Positions 51,836 through 60,319 of a stretch of 64,000 bases of DNA are shown one piece after another; the stretch's first letter is position 1, and the number at the start of each line of letters is the position of its first letter. The notes under the pieces were generated by a model that searched no databases, had not been told where the DNA came from, and saw nothing but the letters and a program-made list of their open reading frames with translations. The DNA comes from CAWKCE01 sp032127035 (GTDB lineage: Bacteria; Actinomycetota; Actinomycetes; JAHEKZ01), in assembly GCA_963848085.1 (NCBI GenBank), contig CAWKCE010000003.1, forward strand, positions 744,001-808,000. The letters are read 5' to 3'. Both the position numbers and the translations under genes were made by a program.

Positions 51836-53203
51836 TCAGGCGAGTGCGCCGAGAGCCTTGTCGAGCACCGACAGCGCTTCGTCCAGCAGGTGGTCGGGCA
51901 TCGTCAGCGGTGGCAGGAAGCGCAGCACGTTGCCATAGGTGCCCGCGGTCAGGACGAGCACTCCCTCGGCGTGACAGTGCTTCGCGACCGCTGCCGTCAA
52001 GGCGGCGTCGGGCGTCGTGGTCCCGGGCTCGACCATCTCGATCGCCGTCATCGCCCCACGCCCGCGAACGTCACCGATGACCGGGTAGCGCTGCTGGAGC
52101 TCGCTCAGCCGGGCGAGCATGACGTTTCCGATGTGCTGTGCGCGGCCGACTAGGTCGAGCTCCTCGATGGTGCGAATCGCTCCCAGGGCCGCCGCGCAGG
52201 CGACCGGGTTGCCGCCGTAGGTGCCTCCGAGGCCACCGACGTGCACCGCGTCCATGACCTCCGAGCGGCCGGTAACGGCGGCCAGCGGAAGCCCGCCGGC
52301 GATCCCCTTGGCAGTGGTGATGAGGTCGGGGACCACGCCCTCGTGCTCGCAGGCAAACATCCGGCCGGTGCGGGCGAAGCCGGTCTGAACCTCGTCCGCG
52401 ATGAACATGATGCCGTTGGCCCGGGCGTACTCGGCCAGTCCGGGCAGGAAGCCCTCGGCCGGGACGATGAACCCACCCTCACCGGCGATGGGCTCGATGA
52501 GGATGGCGGCGACCTGGTCGGCCCCGATCTCCTTGTCGATGGTGCTGATCGCCATGGCCAGCGCCTCGGCGCCGGCGTTGTCCGGGCCAGTGGGCCAGCG
52601 GAACGGGTAGGCGAGGGGCATGCGGTAGATCTCGCCGGCGAACGGCCCGAACCCGTACTTGTAGGGCATCGACTTGGCGGTCAGGGCCATCGTGAGGTTG
52701 GTCCGACCGTGGTACCCGTGCTCAAAGACCACCACTGCCTGACGCTTGGTCGCGTACCGGGCAATCTTGACCGCGTTCTCCACTGCCTCTGCTCCGGAGT
52801 TGAAGAGTGCGGTCTTCTTCGCGTGGTCGCCCGGCGTCAGTCGGTTGAGCTCCTCGGCGACGGCGACGTAGCCCTCGTACGGCGTCACCATGAAGCAGGT
52901 GTGGGTGAACTGAGCGACCTGTCGCTGCACGCCGTCGACGACGTGGGGTGCGGCGTTGCCGACGTTGACGACGGCAATACCGGCGCCGAGGTCGATCAGC
53001 GAGTTGCCGTCGGCGTCCACGACCACGCCGCCGCCGGCGGCAGTGATGAACACCGGCAGGACGGTGCCGATGCCGTCGGGCACCGCCGCCTTCTTGCGCG
53101 CGAGGAGCTCCTGTGAGCGGGGTCCGGGGATCGCCGTCACCACACGTCGCTCCTGGGGGAGGTCAGGGCCTCCGCTGACGTGCTCGCTGGTGTTCGCGGT
53201 CAT
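51836..53203 (-). CDS. gabT: 4-aminobutyrate aminotransferase
   Basis: A 455-residue class III PLP aminotransferase. It has AVVNVGNAAPHVVDGVQRQV, FNSGAEAVENAVKIAR, GYHGRTNLTMALT, IEPIAGEGGF, DEVQTGFARTG and the PLP Lys299 in TTAKGIAGGLPLA. It would convert GABA to succinate semialdehyde, and often 5-aminovalerate to glutarate semialdehyde, joining the C4 and C5 branches. ATG 53203 lies 9 nt after AGAAGG and is preferred to the GTG at 53209, which is only 3 nt away. Confidence 0.92.
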   Translation of the reverse strand: MTANTSEHVSGGPDLPQERRVVTAIPGPRSQELLARKKAAVPDGIGTVLPVFITAAGGGVVVDADGNSLIDLGAGIAVVNVGNAAPHVVDGVQRQVAQFTHTCFMVTPYEGYVAVAEELNRLTPGDHAKKTALFNSGAEAVENAVKIARYATKRQAVVVFEHGYHGRTNLTMALTAKSMPYKYGFGPFAGEIYRMPLAYPFRWPTGPDNAGAEALAMAISTIDKEIGADQVAAILIEPIAGEGGFIVPAEGFLPGLAEYARANGIMFIADEVQTGFARTGRMFACEHEGVVPDLITTAKGIAGGLPLAAVTGRSEVMDAVHVGGLGGTYGGNPVACAAALGAIRTIEELDLVGRAQHIGNVMLARLSELQQRYPVIGDVRGRGAMTAIEMVEPGTTTPDAALTAAVAKHCHAEGVLVLTAGTYGNVLRFLPPLTMPDHLLDEALSVLDKALGALA

Positions 53204-53236
53204 GGTCACTCACCTTCTGTTGAGCCCGCCGGCCGC

Positions 53237-53277
53237 GGCCGGAGGCGTTCGTGGCACCAGCGTAAGCGCCTCCGGCC
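53237..53277. promoter_or_regulatory. 11-bp inverted repeat between TetR gene and gabT
   Basis: GGCCGGAGGCG (53237-53247), 19 nt, CGCCTCCGGCC (53267-53277). On the minus strand it falls after the TetR gene and 34 nt before the gabT start, so it may end TetR transcription or act in the gabT leader. No T-run. Confidence 0.5.
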
Positions 53278-53334
53278 ACTGCGTCGCCAGGACCCCAGTG
53301 AGAAGGCGCAGCCGCCGGACCTCAGCCCGGCAGG

Positions 53335-54096
53335 TCAGGCTGCCGGGGGGCGGTAGGCCTCGGGGCGTCCCACGTCGCGCGCCAGGCTGCGCATCGTCTC
53401 CTCGAACATCGGCCCCCCGTCGGTGACCGCCCACGACAGGTGGCCGAACACCTCCAGCGCCACGATGCCGTAGATCCGTACCCACCCCTCGAGGAAGAAC
53501 ACCACGGCGCCGATCGGCATCGACGGCGCGAGCGTGTCGGTGAGCCACGTCCAGTACGGCTCCACACCCGCGACCAGGCCGGGAGCCATCTCCTCAGGCG
53601 GGTCGACCGCGAAGGGGTTCTCCTCCCACATCTGGATGAAGGTCGAGGCGAACACCGTGCCGAAGCGGCTACTCGCCTCCTCGCAGGGGGTGTCGGGGGC
53701 ATGGGCGAACCCCGCGGGGGGAGTGGCGAACAGGAGTCCGAACTCCGACGGATGGCCCACCGCCCATCGACGGAACGCCCGGCTGGTGGCGAGCATCGCC
53801 TCATAGGCGTCTGGGGGGTCGGTGGCGGCGGTCGCCGCGTCGCGCGCCGCCTCGAGCTCGGCGTTGAGCTCGTCGTAGAGGTCGACCGTCACCGCGGTCA
53901 CTAGGTCGTCGATGCCGGGGAAGTAGCGGTAAAGGGCCGGAGCGGTGAGCCCGACCGAGCGGGCGACCGCGCGCAGCTGGATGCCGCCACGTCCGTGGGC
54001 CACCAGCTCGGCCCGCGCGGCGGCCTTGATCTCGTCGATGGTCTGTTCGCGCACCCGCTCGCGGCGGGTGGTCATGGACGGTGCGGTGGTGGTCAC
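53335..54096 (-). CDS. TetR-family regulator divergent from an MMPL transporter
   Basis: A 253-residue regulator with helix-turn-helix ARAELVAHGRGGIQLRAVAR then SVGLTAPALYRYFPG, and a C-terminal ligand domain (WTWLTDTLAPSMPIGAVVFF) of the WHG type. The GTG at 54096 follows GAGGAGG. It is divergent from the MMPL transporter gene, and a near-palindrome in the shared gap is a good candidate operator. Repression of the transporter is the simplest reading. Confidence 0.9.
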   Translation of the reverse strand: MTTTAPSMTTRRERVREQTIDEIKAAARAELVAHGRGGIQLRAVARSVGLTAPALYRYFPGIDDLVTAVTVDLYDELNAELEAARDAATAATDPPDAYEAMLATSRAFRRWAVGHPSEFGLLFATPPAGFAHAPDTPCEEASSRFGTVFASTFIQMWEENPFAVDPPEEMAPGLVAGVEPYWTWLTDTLAPSMPIGAVVFFLEGWVRIYGIVALEVFGHLSWAVTDGGPMFEETMRSLARDVGRPEAYRPPAA

Positions 54097-54142
54097 CGGC
54101 GCCTCCTCAGGGGCTGCTCCAACCCGGATTTCGTGAAGGGGC

Positions 54143-54174
54143 TTGACAAGAGTTTACACCATTCGCATAGTGTA
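54143..54174 (+). promoter_or_regulatory. MMPL promoter with TetR operator
   Basis: TTGACA (54143-54148) is a consensus -35. TACACCAT (54155-54162), TCGC and ATAGTGTA (54167-54174) make an 8-bp inverted repeat with one mismatch that covers the spacer and TAGTGT (54168-54173), a -10 at 19 bp. A TetR dimer there would block the promoter. Confidence 0.6.
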
Positions 54175-54191
54175 CGGGTATCACGATAAAC

Positions 54192-54226
54192 AGCGTTCAC
54201 AACAGTGAGAACCACTCACCAACGCT
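54192..54226. promoter_or_regulatory. nested inverted repeat in the MMPL leader
   Basis: AGCGTT (54192-54197) pairs with AACGCT (54221-54226), and inside them GTGAG (54205-54209) pairs with CTCAC (54215-54219). It could be a second operator or a leader hairpin between the promoter and the ATG at 54273. Confidence 0.4.
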
Positions 54227-54272
54227 CACCGTACCGCCGGGCCTCCCGGCTTCTCGCGAAAGGACCTGTCTC

Positions 54273-56450
54273 ATGTTCGACCGACTCGGCCATCTGGTCT
54301 ACCGGCGTCGCCGCCTGGTGCTGGCGCTCACCGGACTCTTCGTTGCCGTTGCGGTGGGGTGGGGGACCGGCGTGTTCGGCTCGTTGTCCGACGGCGGGTT
54401 CGAGGACCCGGCCAGTGAGTCCTCGCGGGCTGCTGCCGCGATTGACGAGCAGTTCGGTCACGTCGCGTCCGACGTCGTGGTCGTCTACCAGGCCCCCGAA
54501 GGTTCGGGCATGACCGTCGAGGACGCCGCGTTCGAGCAGTCGGTCCAGGACGCCGTAGGCAGTCTGCCGAGGGCAGACGTGACCGCGGTCTCGTCGTACT
54601 GGACGTCGGGCGGGGCGCCACGGTTCGTCTCCGCCGACGGTCAGACCACGTTCGTCACGCTGACCCTCGCGGGGGACGACGAGGTCGCGCGGGACGCCGC
54701 GTACGCGCGTATCGCCGACGGCCTGGTCTCGCCCGACCTGCACACCTGGCGCGGGGGGCAGGTGCCGACTTTCAACGACGTCAACGGTCAGGTGGAGCAG
54801 GACATCGCTCGGGCGGAGACTGTGTCGCTGCCCCTCCTGCTGATCCTGCTGGTGGTCGTCTTCGGCAGCCTGGCTGCCGCCAGCCTGCCACTCGTGGTCG
54901 GCGGACTGGCCATCCTCGGGGCGTTCACCGTGCTCAACGTGCTGACTCGGATCGGTGACGTCAGCGTCTTCGCGATCAACATCGTGACGATGCTCGGACT
55001 GGGTCTCGCGATCGACTATGCGCTGTTCATGGTCAGCAGGTTCCGGGAGGAGCTTGCGTCCGGGTCCGACGTGGAGTCCGCTGTCGTTCGCACGATGTCG
55101 ACGGCGGGTCGTACCGTCGCGGTCTCCGGGCTGACCGTGGCGGTGGCCCTCGGGTCGCTGCTGCTGTTCCCGATGAACTTCCTGCGGTCGATGGGGATGG
55201 GCGGGATCGCCGCGGTTCTGATCGCGATGGCGGCTGCTCTGACCACCCTGCCCGCCCTGCTGGCTGTGATGGGCCGGCAGGTCGACTCGCTGCGAGTGCC
55301 TTGGCGTCGTGGCCTGGCACCGGCCGGAACGTCGGACTCCGGCGCCTGGGCCAGGCTGGCCACCGCTGTGATGCGCCGGCCGCTGCTCGTGGCGGGAGCC
55401 ACCGTGGCCTTGCTGGTGGCGCTGGGCCTGCCGTTCTTCCAGGTGGCGCTGGGCGGGGTGGACTCCCGGGTGCTGCCCGAGGGGACCGAGAGCCGGGTGG
55501 CGGCCGAGACGCTGGAGGCGGAGTTCCCCGGTACGGCCGCACTGCCGGTTGAGGTGCTGGTTCGCGGCGCCGACGACGCTTCGCTGGACGCGACGGTGAC
55601 CCACCTGTCCGAGGTGCCCGGGGCGACGACGGTCGCGGTGACCGCTCGATCGGGCGATGCCGCCGTGGTCGCGGTGTCCTTCGACGGCGAGGCGACTGCC
55701 GCCGAGGCCCAGTCCCTCGTGCGGGACATCCGTGCTCTCGACCTCCCCGACGGCGTGACTGCGTCAGTAGCGGGGGAGACCGCCCGGCTGGTGGACCTGT
55801 TGGCTGGTCTGGGTTCGGTGCTGCCGTGGGCCCTTGCCTACCTCGCTCTGGCGACGTTCGTGCTGCTGTTCCTGGCCTTCGGGTCGGTGGTGCTGCCGGT
55901 GAAGGCGATGGTCATGAGCGTGCTGTCAATGTCGGCCACGTTCGGTGTCCTTGTGTGGGGGTTCCAGGAGGGGAACCTGGCCGGTCTGCTCGGCTTCACC
56001 GCGACCGGCACCTTGGAGGCCACCCAACCGGTGCTGATCTTCGCCATGGCGTTCGGCCTGTCGATGGACTATGAGGTCTTCCTCCTCAGTCGGATCCGCG
56101 AGGAGTGGGACCGGACAGGGGACAACACCGTGTCCGTGGCCCGCGGGCTGCAGCGCACCGGACGCATCGTGACCAGCGCCGCACTGCTGTTCGTGGTGGT
56201 GGTCGGGGCATTTGCCACCAGCGGGATCACGTTCATCCAGATGATCGGCGTGGGGTTGGCCGTGGCCGTAGTGATCGACGCGACCGTGGTCCGTGCGCTT
56301 CTGGTACCCGCGACGATGCGGTTGCTCGGCCGGTGGAACTGGTGGGCGCCCGCGCCGATGGCCTGGTTCTGGGAGCGGTACGGCCTGCGGGAGTCCGACC
56401 CGGTCCCCCAGGTCGCCCCCGCCCCGGCCGCGGAGCCCGCCCCCGTCTGA
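54273..56450 (+). CDS. MMPL-family RND transporter
   Basis: A 725-residue membrane exporter of the actinobacterial MMPL/RND class, which move lipids, antibiotics or other hydrophobic compounds out by proton exchange. Twelve membrane segments in two sets of six are expected; visible ones include a first at 15-35, a cluster from residue 180 (LPLLLILLVVVFGSLAAASL), and a second cluster from residue 505. Proton-relay type sequences GLGLAIDYALFMVSRFREEL and FGLSMDYEVFLLSRIREEW, each with an Asp-Tyr pair, occur in both halves. CGAAAGGA precedes the ATG. Controlled probably by the divergent TetR gene; substrate unknown. Confidence 0.9.
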   Translation: MFDRLGHLVYRRRRLVLALTGLFVAVAVGWGTGVFGSLSDGGFEDPASESSRAAAAIDEQFGHVASDVVVVYQAPEGSGMTVEDAAFEQSVQDAVGSLPRADVTAVSSYWTSGGAPRFVSADGQTTFVTLTLAGDDEVARDAAYARIADGLVSPDLHTWRGGQVPTFNDVNGQVEQDIARAETVSLPLLLILLVVVFGSLAAASLPLVVGGLAILGAFTVLNVLTRIGDVSVFAINIVTMLGLGLAIDYALFMVSRFREELASGSDVESAVVRTMSTAGRTVAVSGLTVAVALGSLLLFPMNFLRSMGMGGIAAVLIAMAAALTTLPALLAVMGRQVDSLRVPWRRGLAPAGTSDSGAWARLATAVMRRPLLVAGATVALLVALGLPFFQVALGGVDSRVLPEGTESRVAAETLEAEFPGTAALPVEVLVRGADDASLDATVTHLSEVPGATTVAVTARSGDAAVVAVSFDGEATAAEAQSLVRDIRALDLPDGVTASVAGETARLVDLLAGLGSVLPWALAYLALATFVLLFLAFGSVVLPVKAMVMSVLSMSATFGVLVWGFQEGNLAGLLGFTATGTLEATQPVLIFAMAFGLSMDYEVFLLSRIREEWDRTGDNTVSVARGLQRTGRIVTSAALLFVVVVGAFATSGITFIQMIGVGLAVAVVIDATVVRALLVPATMRLLGRWNWWAPAPMAWFWERYGLRESDPVPQVAPAPAAEPAPV

Positions 56451-56453
56451 CCA

Positions 56454-56577
56454 TCGAGTGCACACTCGCAGGACGCCTTCAGCAGTCGAGTGCACACCTT
56501 CCGGGGACGTCCGCTCGGGCGACTGTCCTCGCGGTGTGCACTCGACGGGGCTGGGTGTCCTCCGGGTGTGCACTCGA
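56454..56577. repeat. four copies of a TCGAGTGCACAC repeat
   Basis: Copies at 56454-56465 and 56486-56498 point right; copies at 56533-56545 and 56565-56577 point left as GGTGTGCACTCGA. Three of the four continue with four variable bases and AGGAC, the fourth with a similar GGGGAC, giving a unit of about 21 bp. The pairs face each other across the gap and could form long hairpins or bind a dimeric protein. They fill the 147 bp between the MMPL gene and dxr. Confidence 0.8.
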
Positions 56578-56585
56578 CGGGCTGA

Positions 56586-56591
56586 GACACT
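56586..56591 (+). promoter_or_regulatory. -10-like box of dxr
   Basis: GACACT ends 6 nt before the ATG at 56598, with no ribosome binding site. It lies 8 nt after the last TCGAGTGCACAC repeat. Confidence 0.4.
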
Positions 56592-56597
56592 GGCCAG

Positions 56598-57794
56598 ATG
56601 CGCGACGTGGTGCTCCTCGGGTCAACCGGCTCCATCGGGACCCAGGCCGTCGACGTCGTTCGCCGGAACCCGGGCCGCTTCCGCGTGGTCGGGATCGCCG
56701 CCGCCGGCGGTCGCGTCGACGCTCTGGCCCGGCAGGCGCTGGAGCTGGCGGTCGAGGTGGTGGGTGTCGCGCGGGCCACCGCGGCCCCGGACCTGCAGCT
56801 CGCCCTGTACGCCGAGGCCAAGCGGCAGGGCTTCGACGCCGGCGGCTTCTCGGTCCCCAAGATTGTGGCCGGCCCCGATGCGGCGACCGAGGTCGCTGCC
56901 TGGCCGTGCGACGTGGTGCTGAACGGCATGACCGGGTCCATCGGTCTGCGTCCGACTCTGGCCGCGCTGGAAGCCGGGCGGGCACTTGCGCTGGCCAACA
57001 AGGAGTCTCTGATCGTGGGCGGGCCGTTGGTCAAGGCCGCTGCGGCTCCGGGGCAGATCGTCCCGGTGGACTCCGAGCACTCCGCGCTCGCCCAGGCACT
57101 GCGCGCGGGACGGCCCGACGAGGTCCGACGGCTCGTGCTCACCGCCAGTGGGGGGCCCTTCCGCGGCCGGTCCTCCGCCGACCTGGCTGGTGTCACGCCG
57201 GAACAGGCCCTGGCTCACCCGACCTGGGACATGGGGCCGGTGGTCACGATCAACTCGGCCACCCTCGTCAACAAGGGTCTGGAGCTGATCGAGGCGCACC
57301 TGCTGTTCGACGTCCCTTTCGACCGCATCGACGTGATCGTGCACCCGCAGTCGGTGGTGCACTCGATGGTGGAGTTCGTGGACGGTTCCACGCTGGCCCA
57401 GGCCAGCCCCCCCGACATGAGGCTGCCGATCGCCCTCGGCCTCGGTTGGCCGGACCGCGTTCCGGACGCCGCTCCCGGCTGCGACTGGTCGGACGCCACC
57501 CGCTGGGAGTTCGAGCCGCTGGACCACGAGGCGTTCCCTGCGGTGGACCTGGCGCGGACGGCCGGTCTCGCCGGGCGGACCGCTCCAGCGGTCTACAACG
57601 CTGCCAACGAGGAGTGCGTAGCTGCGTTCCGGGTGGGGAACCTGGGGTTCCTCGACATCGTCGGAACGGTCGAACGGGTGCTCGCGGAGCATCTGAGGGA
57701 CCATGGGACCGGTGCGCTCACGCTGGCCGAGGTCCTGGCCGATGAAGAATGGGCGCGGGTGCGTGCTCGCGAGATGGTGAAGGAGAACCGGTGA
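56598..57794 (+). CDS. dxr: 1-deoxy-D-xylulose 5-phosphate reductoisomerase
   Basis: Second enzyme of the methylerythritol phosphate isoprenoid pathway; makes MEP with NADPH. The 398-residue protein has LLGSTGSIGTQAVDVVRRNP, ALANKESLIVGG, PVDSEHSALAQAL, LTASGGPFRG and HPTWDMGPVVTINSATLVNK then GLELIEAHLLF. Conserved metal and phosphate-site residues all appear present. It resumes the housekeeping order with a site-2 protease gene (GTGA overlap) and ispG downstream. Confidence 0.96.
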   Translation: MRDVVLLGSTGSIGTQAVDVVRRNPGRFRVVGIAAAGGRVDALARQALELAVEVVGVARATAAPDLQLALYAEAKRQGFDAGGFSVPKIVAGPDAATEVAAWPCDVVLNGMTGSIGLRPTLAALEAGRALALANKESLIVGGPLVKAAAAPGQIVPVDSEHSALAQALRAGRPDEVRRLVLTASGGPFRGRSSADLAGVTPEQALAHPTWDMGPVVTINSATLVNKGLELIEAHLLFDVPFDRIDVIVHPQSVVHSMVEFVDGSTLAQASPPDMRLPIALGLGWPDRVPDAAPGCDWSDATRWEFEPLDHEAFPAVDLARTAGLAGRTAPAVYNAANEECVAAFRVGNLGFLDIVGTVERVLAEHLRDHGTGALTLAEVLADEEWARVRAREMVKENR

Positions 57795-59086
57795 GTCTGG
57801 CGGCTGTGGTCGGAGTTCTGGCGTTCGCCCTGGGCGTCATGGCCTCGATCGCCCTCCACGAGGTGGGCCACCTGGTTCCAGCCAAGCGCTTCGGCGTCAA
57901 GGTGACGCAGTACATGGTGGGCTTCGGCAACACCGTGTGGTCACGCCGTCGCGGCGAGACGGAGTACGGCATCAAGGCGATCCCGCTTGGCGGCTACATC
58001 CGCATGATCGGGATGTTCCCTCCCCGGAGGAACGCCGACGGCGAGCTCGTGCTGAGCGCCTCGACCACGGGGCCGATCCAGTCGATGGTGGAGGACGCCC
58101 GCCGAACGTCGGCGGCCGAGGTCGCGCCCGGCGACGAGGATCGGGTGTTCTACCGCCTGCCCGTGCACCAGAAGCTCGTCGTGATGCTCGGCGGGCCGAC
58201 CATGAACCTGATCATCGCCGCGGTCCTGTTCGGCGTGGCGCTGTCCGTGCTCGGTGTGCCGCGCCCCACGCCCACGGTGGCGCAGGTCGTCCCCTGCATT
58301 CCCGCCTCGGTCTCGGCCGAGTGCACCTCGGCGGACACCGCGAGCCCCGCGTCCGCCGCCGGGCTCGAGCGAGGCGACGTCGTCGTCGCCGTGGACGGCC
58401 AGCCGGTGGACGACTGGCCGGCACTGCAGCAGATGGTGCGCGATGCCGCTGGTGAACGAGTCGTCGTGACCGTCGACCGGGACGGCCAGCAGGTCGACCT
58501 CCCGGTCCGGATCGCGATCGCCGACCGCCCCGATCTCGACAACCCGGACGTGGTCGTCACCGCTGGCTACTTGGGAGTCGTCCCGGCGATCCAGCAGGAG
58601 CGGCAGCCCGTCGCGTCCGTGCCCGGGGCGATGGGCAACTTCGTGGCCGCCTCTGGGAAGGCGGTCCTGTCCATCCCGTCGAAGATGGTGGGGGTCTGGC
58701 AGGCAGCGTTCAGCGGCGAGCAGCGCGACCCCACCGGTCCGGTGAGCGTGGTGGGGGCGGGTCGGTTCGGCGTGGAGGTCGCTACCGACGACGCGGGGCT
58801 CTCGTGGCGGGTGTCGAACTTCTTGATCCTGCTCGCATCGCTGAACATGGCCCTGTTCTTGTTCAACCTCATCCCGCTGCTGCCGTTGGACGGCGGACAC
58901 GTCGCGGGTGCCCTCTACGAGGGTGCTCGCCGGGCGGTCGCCCGTCGTCGGGACCGTCCGGATCCCGGGCCGGTGGACGTCGCACGCATGCTCCCGGTGG
59001 CCTACGGCGTGGCTCTCACCTTGATCGGGATGTCGGGACTGCTGATCTACGCCGACGTCGTGAACCCGATCCGACTCGGCGGGTGA
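57791..59086 (+). CDS. rseP: site-2 membrane metalloprotease (RseP/Rip1)
   Basis: Intramembrane zinc protease that cleaves anti-sigma factors after a first cut. The 431-residue protein has the zinc motif H23-EVG-H27 in its first helix, VGFGNTVWSRRRGETEYGIK split as VGFGNTVWSRRRGETEY, a PDZ domain (about 200-260, GLERGDVVVAVDGQPV) and the second catalytic motif NLIPLLPLDGGH near residue 368. Start GTG overlaps the dxr stop. The dxr-rseP-ispG order is conserved in actinobacteria. Confidence 0.94.
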   Translation: MSLAAVVGVLAFALGVMASIALHEVGHLVPAKRFGVKVTQYMVGFGNTVWSRRRGETEYGIKAIPLGGYIRMIGMFPPRRNADGELVLSASTTGPIQSMVEDARRTSAAEVAPGDEDRVFYRLPVHQKLVVMLGGPTMNLIIAAVLFGVALSVLGVPRPTPTVAQVVPCIPASVSAECTSADTASPASAAGLERGDVVVAVDGQPVDDWPALQQMVRDAAGERVVVTVDRDGQQVDLPVRIAIADRPDLDNPDVVVTAGYLGVVPAIQQERQPVASVPGAMGNFVAASGKAVLSIPSKMVGVWQAAFSGEQRDPTGPVSVVGAGRFGVEVATDDAGLSWRVSNFLILLASLNMALFLFNLIPLLPLDGGHVAGALYEGARRAVARRRDRPDPGPVDVARMLPVAYGVALTLIGMSGLLIYADVVNPIRLGG

Positions 59087-59103
59087 GTTCCCGTAGCGCC
59101 AGG

Positions 59104-59109
59104 GATACT
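59104..59109 (+). promoter_or_regulatory. -10-like box of ispG
   Basis: GATACT ends 6 nt before the ATG at 59116; no ribosome binding site is present in the 29-bp gap. Confidence 0.4.
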
Positions 59110-59115
59110 GAGCCC

Positions 59116-60297
59116 ATGAGCATCTCGCTGGGCATGCCCGCCCCGCCGGTCAGGCCGTTGTCCCCGCGGCGAACCACCCGGCAGATCCTGCTCAACCACC
59201 CCACGCACCCGGTCGCGGTGGGCGGCGACGCGCCGATCTCGGTGCAGTCCATGACGACCACGGTGACCGCCGACGTCAACGCCACCCTGCAGCAGATCGC
59301 CGAGCTGACCGCGTCCGGGTGTCAGGTTGTGCGCGTCGCCTGCCCCACCCAGGACGACGCTGACGCCCTGGCCGAGATCGCCCGGAAGTCGCAGATCCCG
59401 GTCATCGCCGACATCCACTTCCAGCCGAAGTACGTGTTCGCTGCCATCGATGCCGGCTGCGCCGGAGTCCGGGTCAACCCGGGGAACATCAAGCAGTTCG
59501 ACGACCGAGTGTCCGACATTGCCCGGGCGGCGGCAGCGGCCGGAGTGCCGATCCGGATCGGCGTCAACGCCGGTTCGCTGGACCCGCGGCTGCTCGCGAA
59601 GTACGGCCGGGCCACGCCCGAGGCACTTGTCGAGTCGGCCCTGTGGGAGTGCTCGCTGTTCGAGGAGCACGGATTCCGGGACATCAAGATCTCGGTCAAG
59701 CACAACGACCCGGTCATCATGGTGGCCGCTTACCGACAGCTGGCGGAACAGTGTGACTACCCGCTGCACCTCGGTGTCACCGAGGCGGGGCCCGCCTTTC
59801 AGGGGACCATCAAGTCCTCCGTGGCGTTCGGTGCCCTGCTGGCGGAGGGCATCGGCGACACGATCCGGGTGTCGCTGAGCGCGCCACCGGTAGAGGAGGT
59901 CAAGGTCGGCGCCGCGATCCTGGAGTCCCTGGGCCTGCGGGAGCGCGGGCTGGAAATCGTGTCGTGCCCGTCGTGCGGCCGGGCCCAGGTGGACGTGTAC
60001 ACGCTGGCCGAGCAGGTGACCGCCGGGCTGGAGGGTCTCACCGTCCCGCTGCGAGTCGCGGTCATGGGGTGTGTGGTCAACGGGCCGGGTGAGGCCAGGG
60101 AGGCCGATCTGGGGGTCGCCTCCGGCAACGGAAAGGGGCAGATCTTCGTCCGTGGCGAGGTAATCAAGACCGTTCCCGAGGCCCAGATCGTGGAGACCCT
60201 CATCGCCGAGGCGCTGCGGCTGGCCGAGGAGATGGGAGTCGACCCCGAGGCAGCCCCGGAGTCGGGATCGGCCCCCCAGGTCGTGGTGGGCCGATGA
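59116..60297 (+). CDS. ispG: 4-hydroxy-3-methylbut-2-enyl diphosphate synthase
   Basis: Iron-sulfur enzyme of the MEP pathway that reduces the cyclic diphosphate intermediate to HMBPP. The 393-residue protein has VQSMTTTVTADVNATLQQI, DIHFQPKYVFAAIDAG, RVNPGNIK, KISVKHNDP, and cluster cysteines in SCPSCGR and MGCVVNGPGEA. The ATG at 59116 is chosen over open sequence upstream because family sequence begins there. With dxr it makes two steps of one pathway in a 4-kb span. Confidence 0.96.
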   Translation: MSISLGMPAPPVRPLSPRRTTRQILLNHPTHPVAVGGDAPISVQSMTTTVTADVNATLQQIAELTASGCQVVRVACPTQDDADALAEIARKSQIPVIADIHFQPKYVFAAIDAGCAGVRVNPGNIKQFDDRVSDIARAAAAAGVPIRIGVNAGSLDPRLLAKYGRATPEALVESALWECSLFEEHGFRDIKISVKHNDPVIMVAAYRQLAEQCDYPLHLGVTEAGPAFQGTIKSSVAFGALLAEGIGDTIRVSLSAPPVEEVKVGAAILESLGLRERGLEIVSCPSCGRAQVDVYTLAEQVTAGLEGLTVPLRVAVMGCVVNGPGEAREADLGVASGNGKGQIFVRGEVIKTVPEAQIVETLIAEALRLAEEMGVDPEAAPESGSAPQVVVGR

Positions 60298-60307
60298 CCT
60301 TCTACGG

Positions 60308-60313
60308 CACCAT
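60308..60313 (+). promoter_or_regulatory. -10-like box of the first GNAT gene
   Basis: CACCAT ends 6 nt before the GTG at 60320. It is a weak match, listed because the spacing agrees with other apparent leaderless genes here. Confidence 0.25.
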
Positions 60314-60319
60314 AGGGAT

